A stretch of 12,841 nucleotides of DNA from Burkholderiales bacterium UBA4615 (GCA_002386465.1 DGIT01000105.1:821-13661), one strand, 5' to 3'. Counted from the stretch's first letter, positions 1 to 11,540 are shown. The notes: generated by a model from the sequence alone, not told the origin. Translations and numbers: made by a program.

Positions 1-3451
<3,451 letters not shown>

Positions 3452-3455
<4 letters not shown>

Positions 3456-4912
3456 ACGAACTGATGTCGATGCTGGGGGGCGGCAGCTCGCTGTGGATCA
3501 GTCTGCTGGGGCTGATTGCGGTCGCACTCTTCGTCGTACTGGCCTTCAATCTGCTGCAGTCTGTCCAGCAGCGTCGACGCGATGCAGCATTGCGCGCCGA
3601 GCAGGGCGCATCCATGACTGAGCCGGCCACCGACGATGTAATTGCCGACGGGGCGCGTGCTTACGCGGGACCTTCGCGCCAGGATGGCCGGGTCGAGCCC
3701 TCATTGGGTGCAGTGCTGTCCGACGTGTCCGTGCCTGGGCACAACGAGCGGATCGAGCCTGTGCTGTCTGCGGCTGCGACCCGCCCCGCACCGCCTGCAG
3801 GGGCCACCATGCCGCCTGCCTCGGGCACCCTGATCGAGCGGATGGGCGCCCTGCGCGACACACCGCCTGCCGGCGATCCAAGACCTGACGCGTTGCATGC
3901 CGCCCCAGGCTCCCGCTCCCCGCACACTCAGGCCGATGCCCACTCGTCCGTTCCGTCGCACGGATCCGATGCGCACGGATCCGATGCGCGCGGGTCCGTG
4001 TCGCCTGGGGACGCCGCCGCCCCCGTGAAGGGATCCGCGGCGCCCGACCAGGGCTCCGCGGCCACCGCCCCCCCGACTGCCGCTCAAGACCTGGCGGCCA
4101 CCGCCTCGCCCGCCGGGCATGCGGCGGGTGTCACGGGTCGCCTTGACCCGCATATCGACTGCATCGTCCAAATCCGTCTGCCCGCGCCGGTTGCTCCCGA
4201 GCGCCTGGTGCAGGCGGCCGCCGGTTTGCGGCGTGCAGGCAGCAAACCGGTGCTGGTCGAAGCCGACGGCGGTGTCGCCGGTTGGCTGGGCCTGCGAGAT
4301 GCGCGCAGCCCGATCGATCGCTTGCGCGTCGGCCTCCTGCTGGCCAATCGACACGGTCCGCTCAATGCCGCTGAATTCGGCGAATTTGCCGAGGCGGTGA
4401 CCCGTTTTTCTGACGCGGTACATGCGGTCGAAACCCGGTTGCCCGACATGGCCCCAGTACTCGAGCATGCCCGACAGGTCGACGAATTTTGCGCCCAGCT
4501 CGACACCATGATTGGCGTCAATGTTCAGGCCACCCAGCCCCTGACCGGGGCTGCCCTGGCCGAACTGGCCGAAACGCTTGGGCTGGTGCCCCAGCTCGGA
4601 CAACGCTATGCACGCCTGAGCGACGACAATGAAGTGTTGTATTCCATGGCGGCTGGTGATCGGGCCGAGCAGATCACCTTCCTGCTCGATGTACCGCGTG
4701 CGCCCCAGTCGCGCCAGCCCTGGTCGGACATGGTCGACTGCGCGCGGCGCTGTGCGCGCGCCACCGAAGGCGTTCTGGTCGACGATGCCCAGCATCCGCT
4801 GACCGATGCTGCGGTGGCCGCCGTGGCACGCCAACTTGAATCCCATTACAAGGCGCTTGACGCAGCCGGGCTTGCCGCGGGCTCACCCGCCGCGGTGCGG
4901 GTTTTCAACTGA
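3452..4912 (+). CDS. zipA: Cell division protein ZipA (FtsZ-binding, membrane anchor)
   Basis: ZipA tethers FtsZ to the inner membrane during Z-ring assembly. The 486-residue product has one N-terminal membrane segment at about residues 13-36 (WISLLGLIAVALFVVLAF), followed by QQRRRD. This fits the ZipA topology, with a short periplasmic N terminus and the bulk in the cytoplasm. Residues ~45-230 form a low-complexity linker rich in Pro, Ala, Ser, Gly and Asp that includes short repeats. Residues ~231-480 (from DCIVQIRLPAP to SPAAVRVF) match my recollection of the C-terminal FtsZ-binding domain in betaproteobacterial ZipA proteins. At 486 residues it is longer than E. coli ZipA (about 330), and the excess is mostly linker. 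Position between smc and ligA supports the call, since zipA is also next to ligA in E. coli. The C-terminal domain diverges strongly from the gammaproteobacterial one, so the name rests partly on context and topology. Confidence 0.88.
3959..4003 (+). repeat. 15-nt in-frame tandem repeat in the zipA linker
   Basis: The unit CACGGATCCGATGCG occurs twice without mismatch at 3959-3973 and 3974-3988, followed by a degenerate third copy at 3989-4003. It encodes HGSDA-HGSDA-RGSVS. Related GS-A segments follow at about 4028-4060 (KGSAAPDQGSAA). Because the period is a multiple of three, copy-number change would lengthen or shorten the linker without breaking the frame. Confidence 0.85.
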
Positions 4913-4980
4913 GTTGATGCCATTGCCTTGATCACCGGGCACATCGTTCGCACTGTGCGCATCCGCATGCTCTCTTCCTG

Positions 4981-7161
4981 GTGGCGCCCTTGAACCGCCC
5001 GGACGATGCCCTTCGGGCTCGCGTGGCCCATTTGCGCGACGAACTCGAGCGGCACAACCATGCGTACTACGTGCTCGATGCGCCCAGCATCCCCGATGCT
5101 GAATACGATCGGCTGTTTGCCGAACTGCAGACGCTTGAGGCTACGTATCCGCAGTTCGATCAGCCTGATTCGCCGACGCGCCGGGTCGGCGGCGCGCCGG
5201 TGCAGTCCTTCAGGCAGGTGCGTCATGCCGTGCCCATGCTGTCGCTCCAAAACGCATTTGACGACGCCGAAGTGCTGTCTTTTGACCGGCGCGTGCGCGA
5301 GGCGGTTGCCACCGCCGGCTTGCCTTCCGACACCTTGCGCTATTGCGCCGAGCTGAAGTTCGACGGGCTGGCCATCAGCCTGCGCTACGAGGATGGACGC
5401 TTCGTGCAGGGCGCTACGCGCGGCGATGGTGCGGTGGGCGAAGACGTGACAGCCAATCTGCGCACGGTGCGCAGCATCCCGCTCAAGCTCGCCCCCGGCG
5501 CGCCGCGTCTGCTCGAAGTGCGAGGCGAAGTGCTCATGTTTCGGGCCGATTTCAATCGTCTCAATGCTGATCAGGTCGCCCGCGGCGACAAGGCTTTTGT
5601 CAATCCGCGCAACGCGGCGGCTGGCGGTTTGCGCCAGCTCGATCCGACCCTCACCGCCAGGCGCCGGTTGCGGTTTTTCGCATATGGGCTGGGCGAGGTA
5701 TCGGATGACCAGGCGCTGAGCCCCTCCCATGCCGGTGTGCTCGATTGGCTGGCTGGCCTGGGTTTTCCGGTGGGGCCGATCCGGGCGGTGTGCGCTGATG
5801 CTGCGGCACTCCTTGCGTTTTATCGCGATGTGGGAAGCCGGCGCGCCGCTTTGCCCTACGACATCGACGGGGTGGTCTACAAGGTCGATCAGCGGCCCTG
5901 GCACGAGACGATCGGGTATGTGGCACGCGCCCCGCGCTTTGCGATCGCGCACAAATTTCCGGCGGAGGAAGCCGTGACCGAGCTGCTCGATATCGATATT
6001 CAGGTCGGGCGCACGGGGGTGCTGACGCCGGTGGCCAGGTTGCGGCCAGTGTTCGTGGGCGGGGTCACGGTCACGAACGCCACCTTGCACAACCAGGATG
6101 AGCTCGAGCGCAAGGATCTGCTGATTGGCGATACGGTCGTGGTCCGGCGTGCCGGTGACGTGATTCCGGAAGTCGTGCGCGCGGTGCCCGAGCGCAGGCC
6201 GGTCGATGCGCGCCGGTTCGTCATGCCGACGCATTGCCCGGTGTGCGGCTCGACCGCGGTGCGCGAAGCCGGGGAAGCCGCCTGGCGATGCGTGGGCGGG
6301 CTGTACTGCAAGGCCCAGCGCGGTCAGGCGATTTTGCATTTTGCGCAACGCCGCGCGATGGATATCGAAGGGCTGGGCGAGCGTATCGTCGAGCAACTGG
6401 TTGAGCGTGACCTGATCCGCACACCCGCTGATCTTTATGGGCTCAGCGTATCCACGCTGGCGGGCCTGGAGCGCATGGGCGACAAGTCAGCCGCCAATCT
6501 GGTGGCCGCGATTGCCGCGTCACGGCAGGTGAGCCTGGAGCGCTTCCTGTTCGCGCTGGGGATTCGCCATGTGGGCGAGGAGGTGGCGCGCGTCCTGGCC
6601 CAGTGGTTTGGCAGTCTGGATGGGCTGTTGGCTGCCGACTGGGAGGGCATCCTGGTCGCGAAGGCCGCTGCGCAAAAGGCCAACGCGCGGGCGCGCCCCC
6701 GCGGTGAAGCCCTGGTCGAGGTGCCCCTTGAAGGAGTGGGGCCTGAAATCGTTGCCGCCCTGCGTGCTTTCTTGGGCGAGTCACACAACCGTGATGTGAT
6801 GGCACAACTGCTTGCAGCAGGCGTTGAACCCAGTCCGCCGCAGCACACGCGCGCGTCTGTCGGTTTCACGGGTGTGTGGTCTCCCGGTCATCCGTCGGAG
6901 CCCGCCGCTCAAGGTGCGCTGGCCGGCCGCACGATCGTGGTCACCGGTACGCTGGCAGGGATGAGCCGCCCCGAGGCTGAGGACCTGATCCGACAGCATG
7001 GTGGAACCGCTTCGGGCTCGGTATCGCGACGCACCCATTTCGTGCTGGCCGGTACAGATGCCGGCTCCAAGCTGGCAAAGGCGACCGAACTGGGTATTCC
7101 GGTGATTGATCTCGAGACATTGAAAAGGATGATCCAGAACCATGACGACACGCAAAGTTAG
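4981..7161 (+). CDS. ligA: NAD+-dependent DNA ligase LigA
   Basis: LigA seals 3'-OH/5'-phosphate nicks using NAD+, joining Okazaki fragments and completing repair. The 726-residue protein has all family parts in order: the NAD+-binding Ia region (HNHAYYVLDAPSIPDAEYD, residues ~25-45), the adenylation domain with catalytic Lys126 in KFDG, the OB fold (around VGRTGVLTPVA), a zinc finger with Cys419, Cys422, Cys437 and Cys443, helix-hairpin-helix repeats (~450-600) and a C-terminal BRCT domain (~645-720). It is about 55 residues longer than E. coli LigA (671). The extra length is mainly an insertion at about 559-580 and a longer linker before BRCT. GTG 4981 is the first possible start after an in-frame stop at 4915. 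The only close alternative is TTG at 4990, and neither has a clear ribosome binding site. The end overlaps galU by 20 nt. Confidence 0.96.
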   Translation: MAPLNRPDDALRARVAHLRDELERHNHAYYVLDAPSIPDAEYDRLFAELQTLEATYPQFDQPDSPTRRVGGAPVQSFRQVRHAVPMLSLQNAFDDAEVLSFDRRVREAVATAGLPSDTLRYCAELKFDGLAISLRYEDGRFVQGATRGDGAVGEDVTANLRTVRSIPLKLAPGAPRLLEVRGEVLMFRADFNRLNADQVARGDKAFVNPRNAAAGGLRQLDPTLTARRRLRFFAYGLGEVSDDQALSPSHAGVLDWLAGLGFPVGPIRAVCADAAALLAFYRDVGSRRAALPYDIDGVVYKVDQRPWHETIGYVARAPRFAIAHKFPAEEAVTELLDIDIQVGRTGVLTPVARLRPVFVGGVTVTNATLHNQDELERKDLLIGDTVVVRRAGDVIPEVVRAVPERRPVDARRFVMPTHCPVCGSTAVREAGEAAWRCVGGLYCKAQRGQAILHFAQRRAMDIEGLGERIVEQLVERDLIRTPADLYGLSVSTLAGLERMGDKSAANLVAAIAASRQVSLERFLFALGIRHVGEEVARVLAQWFGSLDGLLAADWEGILVAKAAAQKANARARPRGEALVEVPLEGVGPEIVAALRAFLGESHNRDVMAQLLAAGVEPSPPQHTRASVGFTGVWSPGHPSEPAAQGALAGRTIVVTGTLAGMSRPEAEDLIRQHGGTASGSVSRRTHFVLAGTDAGSKLAKATELGIPVIDLETLKRMIQNHDDTQS
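7123..7129 (+). promoter_or_regulatory. Shine-Dalgarno site of galU, inside ligA
   Basis: AAAAGGA lies 12 nt before the ATG at 7142, within the last codons of ligA. It supports ATG 7142 as the galU start and implies translation initiating inside the end of the ligA frame. Confidence 0.5.
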
Positions 7162-8029
7162 GAAGGCTGTTTTTCCGGTGGCAGGTCTGGGCACGCGCTT
7201 TTTGCCGGCGACCAAGGCTTCGCCCAAAGAGATGCTGCCGGTGGTCGACAAGCCGCTGATCCAGTACGCGGTGGAAGAGGCCGCAGCCGCTGGCATCACC
7301 GAAATGATCTTTATCACCGGCCGCGGCAAGCGCAGCATCGAAGACCATTTCGACAAGGCCTACGAACTGGAGGCCGAGTTGTCGGCGCGAGGCAAGACTG
7401 CGCTCCTCGAGGCCGTCAAGGACGCGGTCCCCAAAGGCATCAATTGCGTGTACATCCGGCAGGCCGAGCCGCTTGGCCTGGGTCATGCGGTGCTTTGCGC
7501 CCGCTCGGTGGTGGGCGATGAGCCCTTCGCAGTCGTGCTGGCCGATGACCTGATGCAGCCCGGGGCGTCCGGGTCCGCCGTCCTGGCCCAGATGGTCGAG
7601 CAGTACGGCAAGCATCGCGCCAGCATCCTGGCCGTGCAGGAAGTTGACCGTTCAGAGACCAGCTCCTACGGCATCGTATCCAGCGCTCCCTGGGGCGAGC
7701 GCACCGATCGCGTCACCGGCATTGTTGAAAAACCCAAGCCCGAAGTGGCCCCTTCCACGCTGGCCGTGGTGGGTCGGTATGTGCTGACGCCTTTGGTGTT
7801 CGAGCATCTGGCTAATCTGCCGCCCGGGACGGGGGGTGAAATTCAGCTCACGGATGGCTTGGCACGCCTGATTAATGATGAGCCAGTGCTGGCCTACCGT
7901 TTCGATGGCACGCGCTACGACTGCGGCTCCAAGATCGGCTATCTGCAGGCCACGGTCGAACTGGCCCTGCGCCACCCGGATGTCGGCGAGGAGTTTGCGC
8001 GCTACATGGCAGGTCGCGGAGCACGCTGA
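7142..8029 (+). CDS. galU: UTP-glucose-1-phosphate uridylyltransferase GalU
   Basis: GalU makes UDP-glucose from UTP and glucose-1-phosphate in the cytoplasm, feeding LPS core, capsule/exopolysaccharide, trehalose and UDP-glucuronate synthesis. The 295-residue length is typical. The N-terminal nucleotide-binding signature GLGTRFLPATKASPKEM (residues 15-31) is complete, followed by MLPVVDKPLIQYAVEEA, ITGRGKRSIEDHFD, the acceptor region LADDLM, the EKP motif (IVEKPKPE), GGEIQLTDG and a late FDGTRYDCGSK motif, all characteristic of bacterial GalU. The start at 7142 is 20 nt upstream of the ligA stop. The next gene starts 3 nt after the galU stop, so galU sits inside a compact transcription unit with ligA and the phosphorylase. 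Nothing in the sequence suggests truncation or loss of a key residue. Confidence 0.96.
   Translation: MTTRKVRKAVFPVAGLGTRFLPATKASPKEMLPVVDKPLIQYAVEEAAAAGITEMIFITGRGKRSIEDHFDKAYELEAELSARGKTALLEAVKDAVPKGINCVYIRQAEPLGLGHAVLCARSVVGDEPFAVVLADDLMQPGASGSAVLAQMVEQYGKHRASILAVQEVDRSETSSYGIVSSAPWGERTDRVTGIVEKPKPEVAPSTLAVVGRYVLTPLVFEHLANLPPGTGGEIQLTDGLARLINDEPVLAYRFDGTRYDCGSKIGYLQATVELALRHPDVGEEFARYMAGRGAR
8018..8021 (+). promoter_or_regulatory. Likely Shine-Dalgarno site of the phosphorylase gene
   Basis: GGAG within the final galU codons, 11 nt before ATG 8033. It is a modest match, but it is the best placed purine run and supports coupling to galU translation. Confidence 0.4.
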
Positions 8030-8032
8030 GGC

Positions 8033-8785
8033 ATGGACGCGATTATCGGTGGCAGCGGGCTGGCACGGCTGGCAGAACTAGTGGTTGAGCGCCGGGAAGT
8101 GGTGCGCACCCCGTTTGGCGATCCGTCCTGCGCACTGTCCTTTGGCCGTGTGGGTCAGGCGCCCATCGTGTTTCTGGCGCGCCACGGCTACGGCCACACG
8201 ATCGCGCCTCACCAGATCAATTACCGCGCCAACCTGTGGGCGCTGCGCGAAGTGGGCGTGAAGCGCATTTTCGCGGTCGCATCGGTGGGCGGCATTCGGG
8301 AAGACTTCGGTCCGGGCACGATCGCGGTGCCCGATCAGCTCATCGATTACACCTACGGTCGCAAGTCCACGTACTTCGAAGGCCCCGATAACCCGGTGAC
8401 GCATATCGATTTCACCCGTCCTTACGATGAGAGCACCCGTCAGGCCCTGATCGCCGGTGCGCGTACGGCAGGTGAGGCCGTGGCCCTGGGTGGCACGTAC
8501 GGCTGCATGCAGGGCCCGCGACTGGAAACGGCCGCAGAAATCCGCCGGCTGGCCAACGATGGCTGTGATCTGGTGGGCATGACCGGCATGCCCGAGACCG
8601 CGCTGGCGCGCGAACTGGAGCTGCCTTACGCGGTGATGGCGGTGGTGGTCAACCATGCCGCCGGACGGGGCGACAGCCGCGATGCGATTTCCTTGTCAGC
8701 GATGGAAAGCGAGCTCAACGACGCCATGGCCCGGGTGAGGCGCATCCTGGTCGCGGCGCTCAACGGGTCGGCTGCAGCCGGGTAA
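8033..8785 (+). CDS. S-methyl-5'-thioinosine phosphorylase-like protein (MTAP/PNP family)
   Basis: The enzyme is predicted to split a 5'-methylthio-nucleoside with phosphate into a free purine and 5-methylthioribose-1-phosphate, salvaging the by-product of polyamine and homoserine-lactone synthesis. The 250-residue protein has family landmarks: N-terminal phosphate loop IIGGSGL (residues 4-10), RHGYGH (50-55), PHQINYRANLWAL (59-71), VASVGGI (82-88), MQGPRLET (159-166) and MTGMPE (183-188). It resembles what I recall of Pseudomonas aeruginosa PA3004, a methylthioinosine phosphorylase. The base-site segment reads VVNHAAG, with Asn207 where methylthioadenosine phosphorylases carry an Asp-containing motif. 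By comparison with purine nucleoside phosphorylases, this favours 6-oxopurines. A methylthioadenosine phosphorylase (often labelled mtnP) is the main alternative. The gene lies 3 nt after galU and converges on glnD. Confidence 0.85.
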   Translation: MDAIIGGSGLARLAELVVERREVVRTPFGDPSCALSFGRVGQAPIVFLARHGYGHTIAPHQINYRANLWALREVGVKRIFAVASVGGIREDFGPGTIAVPDQLIDYTYGRKSTYFEGPDNPVTHIDFTRPYDESTRQALIAGARTAGEAVALGGTYGCMQGPRLETAAEIRRLANDGCDLVGMTGMPETALARELELPYAVMAVVVNHAAGRGDSRDAISLSAMESELNDAMARVRRILVAALNGSAAAG

Positions 8786-8823
8786 AGGCGGCAAGCCCAA
8801 GACCCCAGCGACGCTCGCTTAAC

Positions 8824-8852
8824 CGATCGCTGACCGAAGCGTCAGGCGGTCG
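8824..8852. other. Imperfect stem-loop in the convergent intergenic region
   Basis: The 121-nt gap 8786-8906 separates two converging genes. Within it, CGATCGCTGAC (8824-8834) can pair with GTCAG (8841-8845) and, after a bulged G at 8846, with CGGTCG (8847-8852), around a 6-nt loop. That gives about 11 pairs including one G-U when read on the + strand. It could act as a shared transcript end for both operons, but no T-run follows on either strand, so a standard intrinsic terminator is not supported. Nothing else is visible in the gap. Confidence 0.35.
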
Positions 8853-8906
8853 ACACAGGCCAGCCAATCCACGGACCATTCGGCCCAGTGGCTCAGCGCG
8901 CGGCCC

Positions 8907-11540
8907 TCAGCCTTGCATCACCTCGAGCAGATCGTTTTCCAGCTGAATTTGCTGACGCGCATGAGCCAGCGCGGGGCCGTCAATGAGAAACACGTCTTCG
9001 GCCCGTTCACCCAGGGTCATGATGCGCGCAGCCTGCAAATTGATGCCGTGCTGTGCGAGCGTACGAGCGATGCCGTACAGCAATCCGGTCCGGTCGTTGG
9101 CCACCACCGAGAGCAGATAGCGGTTGCCGCGCTCATCCGGTCGCAGGTCGACCTGGGGTGTGATCGGGAAATAGCGCGAACGCCGCGACGCCCGGCCGCG
9201 TACCGGATTGTCCAGCGGACGGCGGGTGCTCAGTCGCTGCGCCAGTTCCACTTCGACCAGCGACAGGATGTCGCGGTAGTGGCCCGGTTCAGCGGCGCCC
9301 GCCAGCGATGGATCCACCACCAGGAAACTGTCCAGCGCGCGGCCATGGCGGGTGGTGTGCACACGCGCGTCCAGCACGGACAGGTTCTTGCTGTCGAAGT
9401 AGCCACAGATGCGAGCGAACAGATCGGGCTGATCAGGCAGATATGCCACGACCTGAAAGCCCTCGCCCAGGGGCGAGACGCGGGTGCGCACGATTGGCTC
9501 ATCGGTATCGGGCACCCCGTGCAGCACACGCGTTTGCCAGGCGACGTCCTGCGGATCGGTCCGAAGAAAATAGCCGATATCGAGTTGCTTCCAGAAGTCG
9601 GCATAGTCGGCTTGGGCCACACCGGCCAGATTGAGCAGGCGCATCGCCTCGGCATGGCGGGCATCGATATGCGATGCAGCGTCGGCTCGGTTGCCGCTGA
9701 GTCGGCGCAAAGTGGCACGATACAGATCCTCCAGCAGCTTACCTTTCCAGGCATTCCAGACCTTCGGGCTGGTGCCTCGAATGTCGGCCACCGTCAGCAG
9801 GTACAGCGCAGTCAGGCGCCGCTCTGTGCCCACGCGCTGGGCGAAGGCGGTGATCGTGTCCGGGTCGCTCAGGTCCTGCTTCTGGGCCACCTGCGACATG
9901 GTGAGATGCTCGGCAACCAGAAAGGCTACCAGCTCACAGTCTTCGCGGCTCAACCCATGTGCGCGACAGAACCTGCGTGCATCGACGGCTCCCAGCGTGG
10001 AATGGTCACCGCCGCGCCCTTTGGCGATATCGTGAAAGAGCGCTGCAATGTACAGCAGCCAGGGCCGCTCAAAACCCGCCATCAGCTGACTGCAGAACGG
10101 GTATTCGTGAGCATGCTCGGCCATCGCGAAGCGGCGCAGGTTGCGCACCACCATCAGGATGTGCTGGTCGACCGTGTACACATGAAAGAGGTCATGCTGC
10201 ATGCGCCCGACGATGCGTCGAAAGGCAGGCAGGTAGCGCCCCAGCACCGACCACTGGTTCATGCGTCGAAGCTGGCGGGTCACGCCGCTGGGTGACTGCA
10301 GCAGGGCCAGGAACGCGGCGCGATTGGCGGGGTCGCGGCGAAAGGCTGCATCCATCCGGGTGCGAGCCCGCCAGATGGCGCGCAGGGTGCGTGCACTGAT
10401 GCCAGTCAGGTCGCTATGGGCCTCCATAGCCAGAAAGGCCCGCAGGATGGCCGCTGGTTCGCGTTCAAAGAGCCCGTCATCGATCGCATCGAGCAGGCCG
10501 CGATCATTGCGGAATTCATGGTCGATCGGCGCCTGCGGCCCGTTGTTTTCAGGGAAGAGCTCAACTTCCACGCTTTGCAGCAGCAGCGTGGTGAGCTGCG
10601 TCACCGACTTGGCACACCAGTAATAGCGCTGCATCAGGTGTTCGCTGGCGACCCTTGCATCGTCCATGTTGTGGCCCTGCGCACGCGCCACCTGTGCCTG
10701 CAGATCAAAGACCAGTCGGTCTTCACGCCGGCTGGATACGATATGCAGCCAGGCGCGCGTCAGCATCAGGCGGCGCTCATAGCCGGCCAGAAGACGCGAT
10801 TCGGCACGGCTCACGAACCCGCGCTGGGCCAGGGCAGACCAGCTTTGGCCCATGCCGGCGGCCCGGCAGATCCAGCGAATGGATTGCAGGTCACGCAGCC
10901 CGCCTGGGCTTTCCTTCACATTGGGCTCGAGGCTGTAGGGCGTGTCCTGAAACTTGACATGCCGCTGGCGCATCTCGAACAGCTTGGCGTGAAAGAACGC
11001 CCGCGGATCCATTGCCTCTTTCAGCCGCTCATCGAGCGCCCGGTACAGGCTGCGATGACCGAACAGGGGGCGACGTTCAAGCAGACTGGTTTGCACCGTG
11101 ATGTCGCCGGCCGACTCGCTGAGGCACTCGTCCACGGTACGCACGCTGTGGCCGATTTCCAGCCCCAGGTCCCAGCAGGCCCCGATCAGCCGCTCGACGC
11201 GGGCGGCACGCTCGGGATCTTCATGGGTTGGCACGAGCAGCAGCAGATCGACATCCGAGTGCGGCATGAGTTCGCCTCGCCCGTAACCGCCAACGGCGAC
11301 CAGGCAGCAGCTGTCATGCAGCGCACTGTCGTCCCAGAGAGAGCGCAGGGCCCGGTCAGTGAGCCGCACCAGACGGCTGGCCAGTTGTCGGACGTCGGGT
11401 TTCTGACGAAAAGCATCCAGGAGCTGTGAGCGCTCATGACGCAACTCGGCGCGGCTCATGGGTCGATGCGCAGGCCGGTTCGTGGGGCAGTCCGCTGCCT
11501 CGGTCAACGCGGCGGGCTGTGCTGAAAGTGTTGCACCCAT
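8907..11540 (-). CDS. glnD: Bifunctional PII uridylyltransferase / uridylyl-removing enzyme GlnD
   Basis: GlnD senses glutamine and adds UMP to, or removes it from, PII proteins (GlnB/GlnK), setting glutamine synthetase activity and NtrBC signalling. The 877-residue product is full length. It has a nucleotidyltransferase domain with AVGGYGRGELMPHSDVD (82-98, Asp96 and Asp98 the likely metal ligands), the conserved SPGGLRDLQ stretch (211-219), an HD hydrolase domain with YTVDQH (455-460), FHDIAKG (502-508), GDHS (511-514), AEHL (543-546) and VADIRG (584-589), and two C-terminal ACT domains (~695-745 and ~807-870) that bind glutamine. ATG at 11540 is preferred because a GGGGG run lies 7 nt upstream (11548-11552). 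Met28 (11459) in MSRAELRHER is an alternative that lacks a visible ribosome binding site. It follows map by 51 nt on the same strand, so the two are probably co-transcribed, as in E. coli where glnD also neighbours map. Confidence 0.96.
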   Translation of the reverse strand: MGATLSAQPAALTEAADCPTNRPAHRPMSRAELRHERSQLLDAFRQKPDVRQLASRLVRLTDRALRSLWDDSALHDSCCLVAVGGYGRGELMPHSDVDLLLLVPTHEDPERAARVERLIGACWDLGLEIGHSVRTVDECLSESAGDITVQTSLLERRPLFGHRSLYRALDERLKEAMDPRAFFHAKLFEMRQRHVKFQDTPYSLEPNVKESPGGLRDLQSIRWICRAAGMGQSWSALAQRGFVSRAESRLLAGYERRLMLTRAWLHIVSSRREDRLVFDLQAQVARAQGHNMDDARVASEHLMQRYYWCAKSVTQLTTLLLQSVEVELFPENNGPQAPIDHEFRNDRGLLDAIDDGLFEREPAAILRAFLAMEAHSDLTGISARTLRAIWRARTRMDAAFRRDPANRAAFLALLQSPSGVTRQLRRMNQWSVLGRYLPAFRRIVGRMQHDLFHVYTVDQHILMVVRNLRRFAMAEHAHEYPFCSQLMAGFERPWLLYIAALFHDIAKGRGGDHSTLGAVDARRFCRAHGLSREDCELVAFLVAEHLTMSQVAQKQDLSDPDTITAFAQRVGTERRLTALYLLTVADIRGTSPKVWNAWKGKLLEDLYRATLRRLSGNRADAASHIDARHAEAMRLLNLAGVAQADYADFWKQLDIGYFLRTDPQDVAWQTRVLHGVPDTDEPIVRTRVSPLGEGFQVVAYLPDQPDLFARICGYFDSKNLSVLDARVHTTRHGRALDSFLVVDPSLAGAAEPGHYRDILSLVEVELAQRLSTRRPLDNPVRGRASRRSRYFPITPQVDLRPDERGNRYLLSVVANDRTGLLYGIARTLAQHGINLQAARIMTLGERAEDVFLIDGPALAHARQQIQLENDLLEVMQG

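Noticed and set aside
3701..4846. A 381-codon - strand open frame opposite zipA
   Set aside because: It has low-complexity Gly/Arg-rich translation complementary to the zipA linker, with no independent support.
4939..4958. GCACA/TGTGC inverted repeat between zipA and ligA
   Set aside because: It is a five-pair stem with a 10-nt loop and no T-run or promoter-like context, expected by chance at this base composition.
4846..6396. A 516-codon open frame on the - strand, antisense to zipA end and ligA
   Set aside because: It lies opposite unmistakable ligA coding sequence, its product is His/Arg/Pro-rich with no recognisable domain, and long antisense open frames are common in GC-rich genomes.
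8807..8819. Short hairpin AGCGA-CGC-TCGCT followed by TT after the phosphorylase gene
   Set aside because: It has only five pairs and two T residues, too weak to call an intrinsic terminator; it also competes with the larger stem at 8824-8852.
8913..10295. A 460-codon open frame on the + strand opposite glnD
   Set aside because: It mirrors the codon structure of glnD, whose HD and ACT motifs are intact; its translation has no family features.
10416..11429. A 337-codon + strand open frame opposite the 5' part of glnD
   Set aside because: glnD nucleotidyltransferase motifs on the other strand are complete; this frame has no recognisable protein signature.
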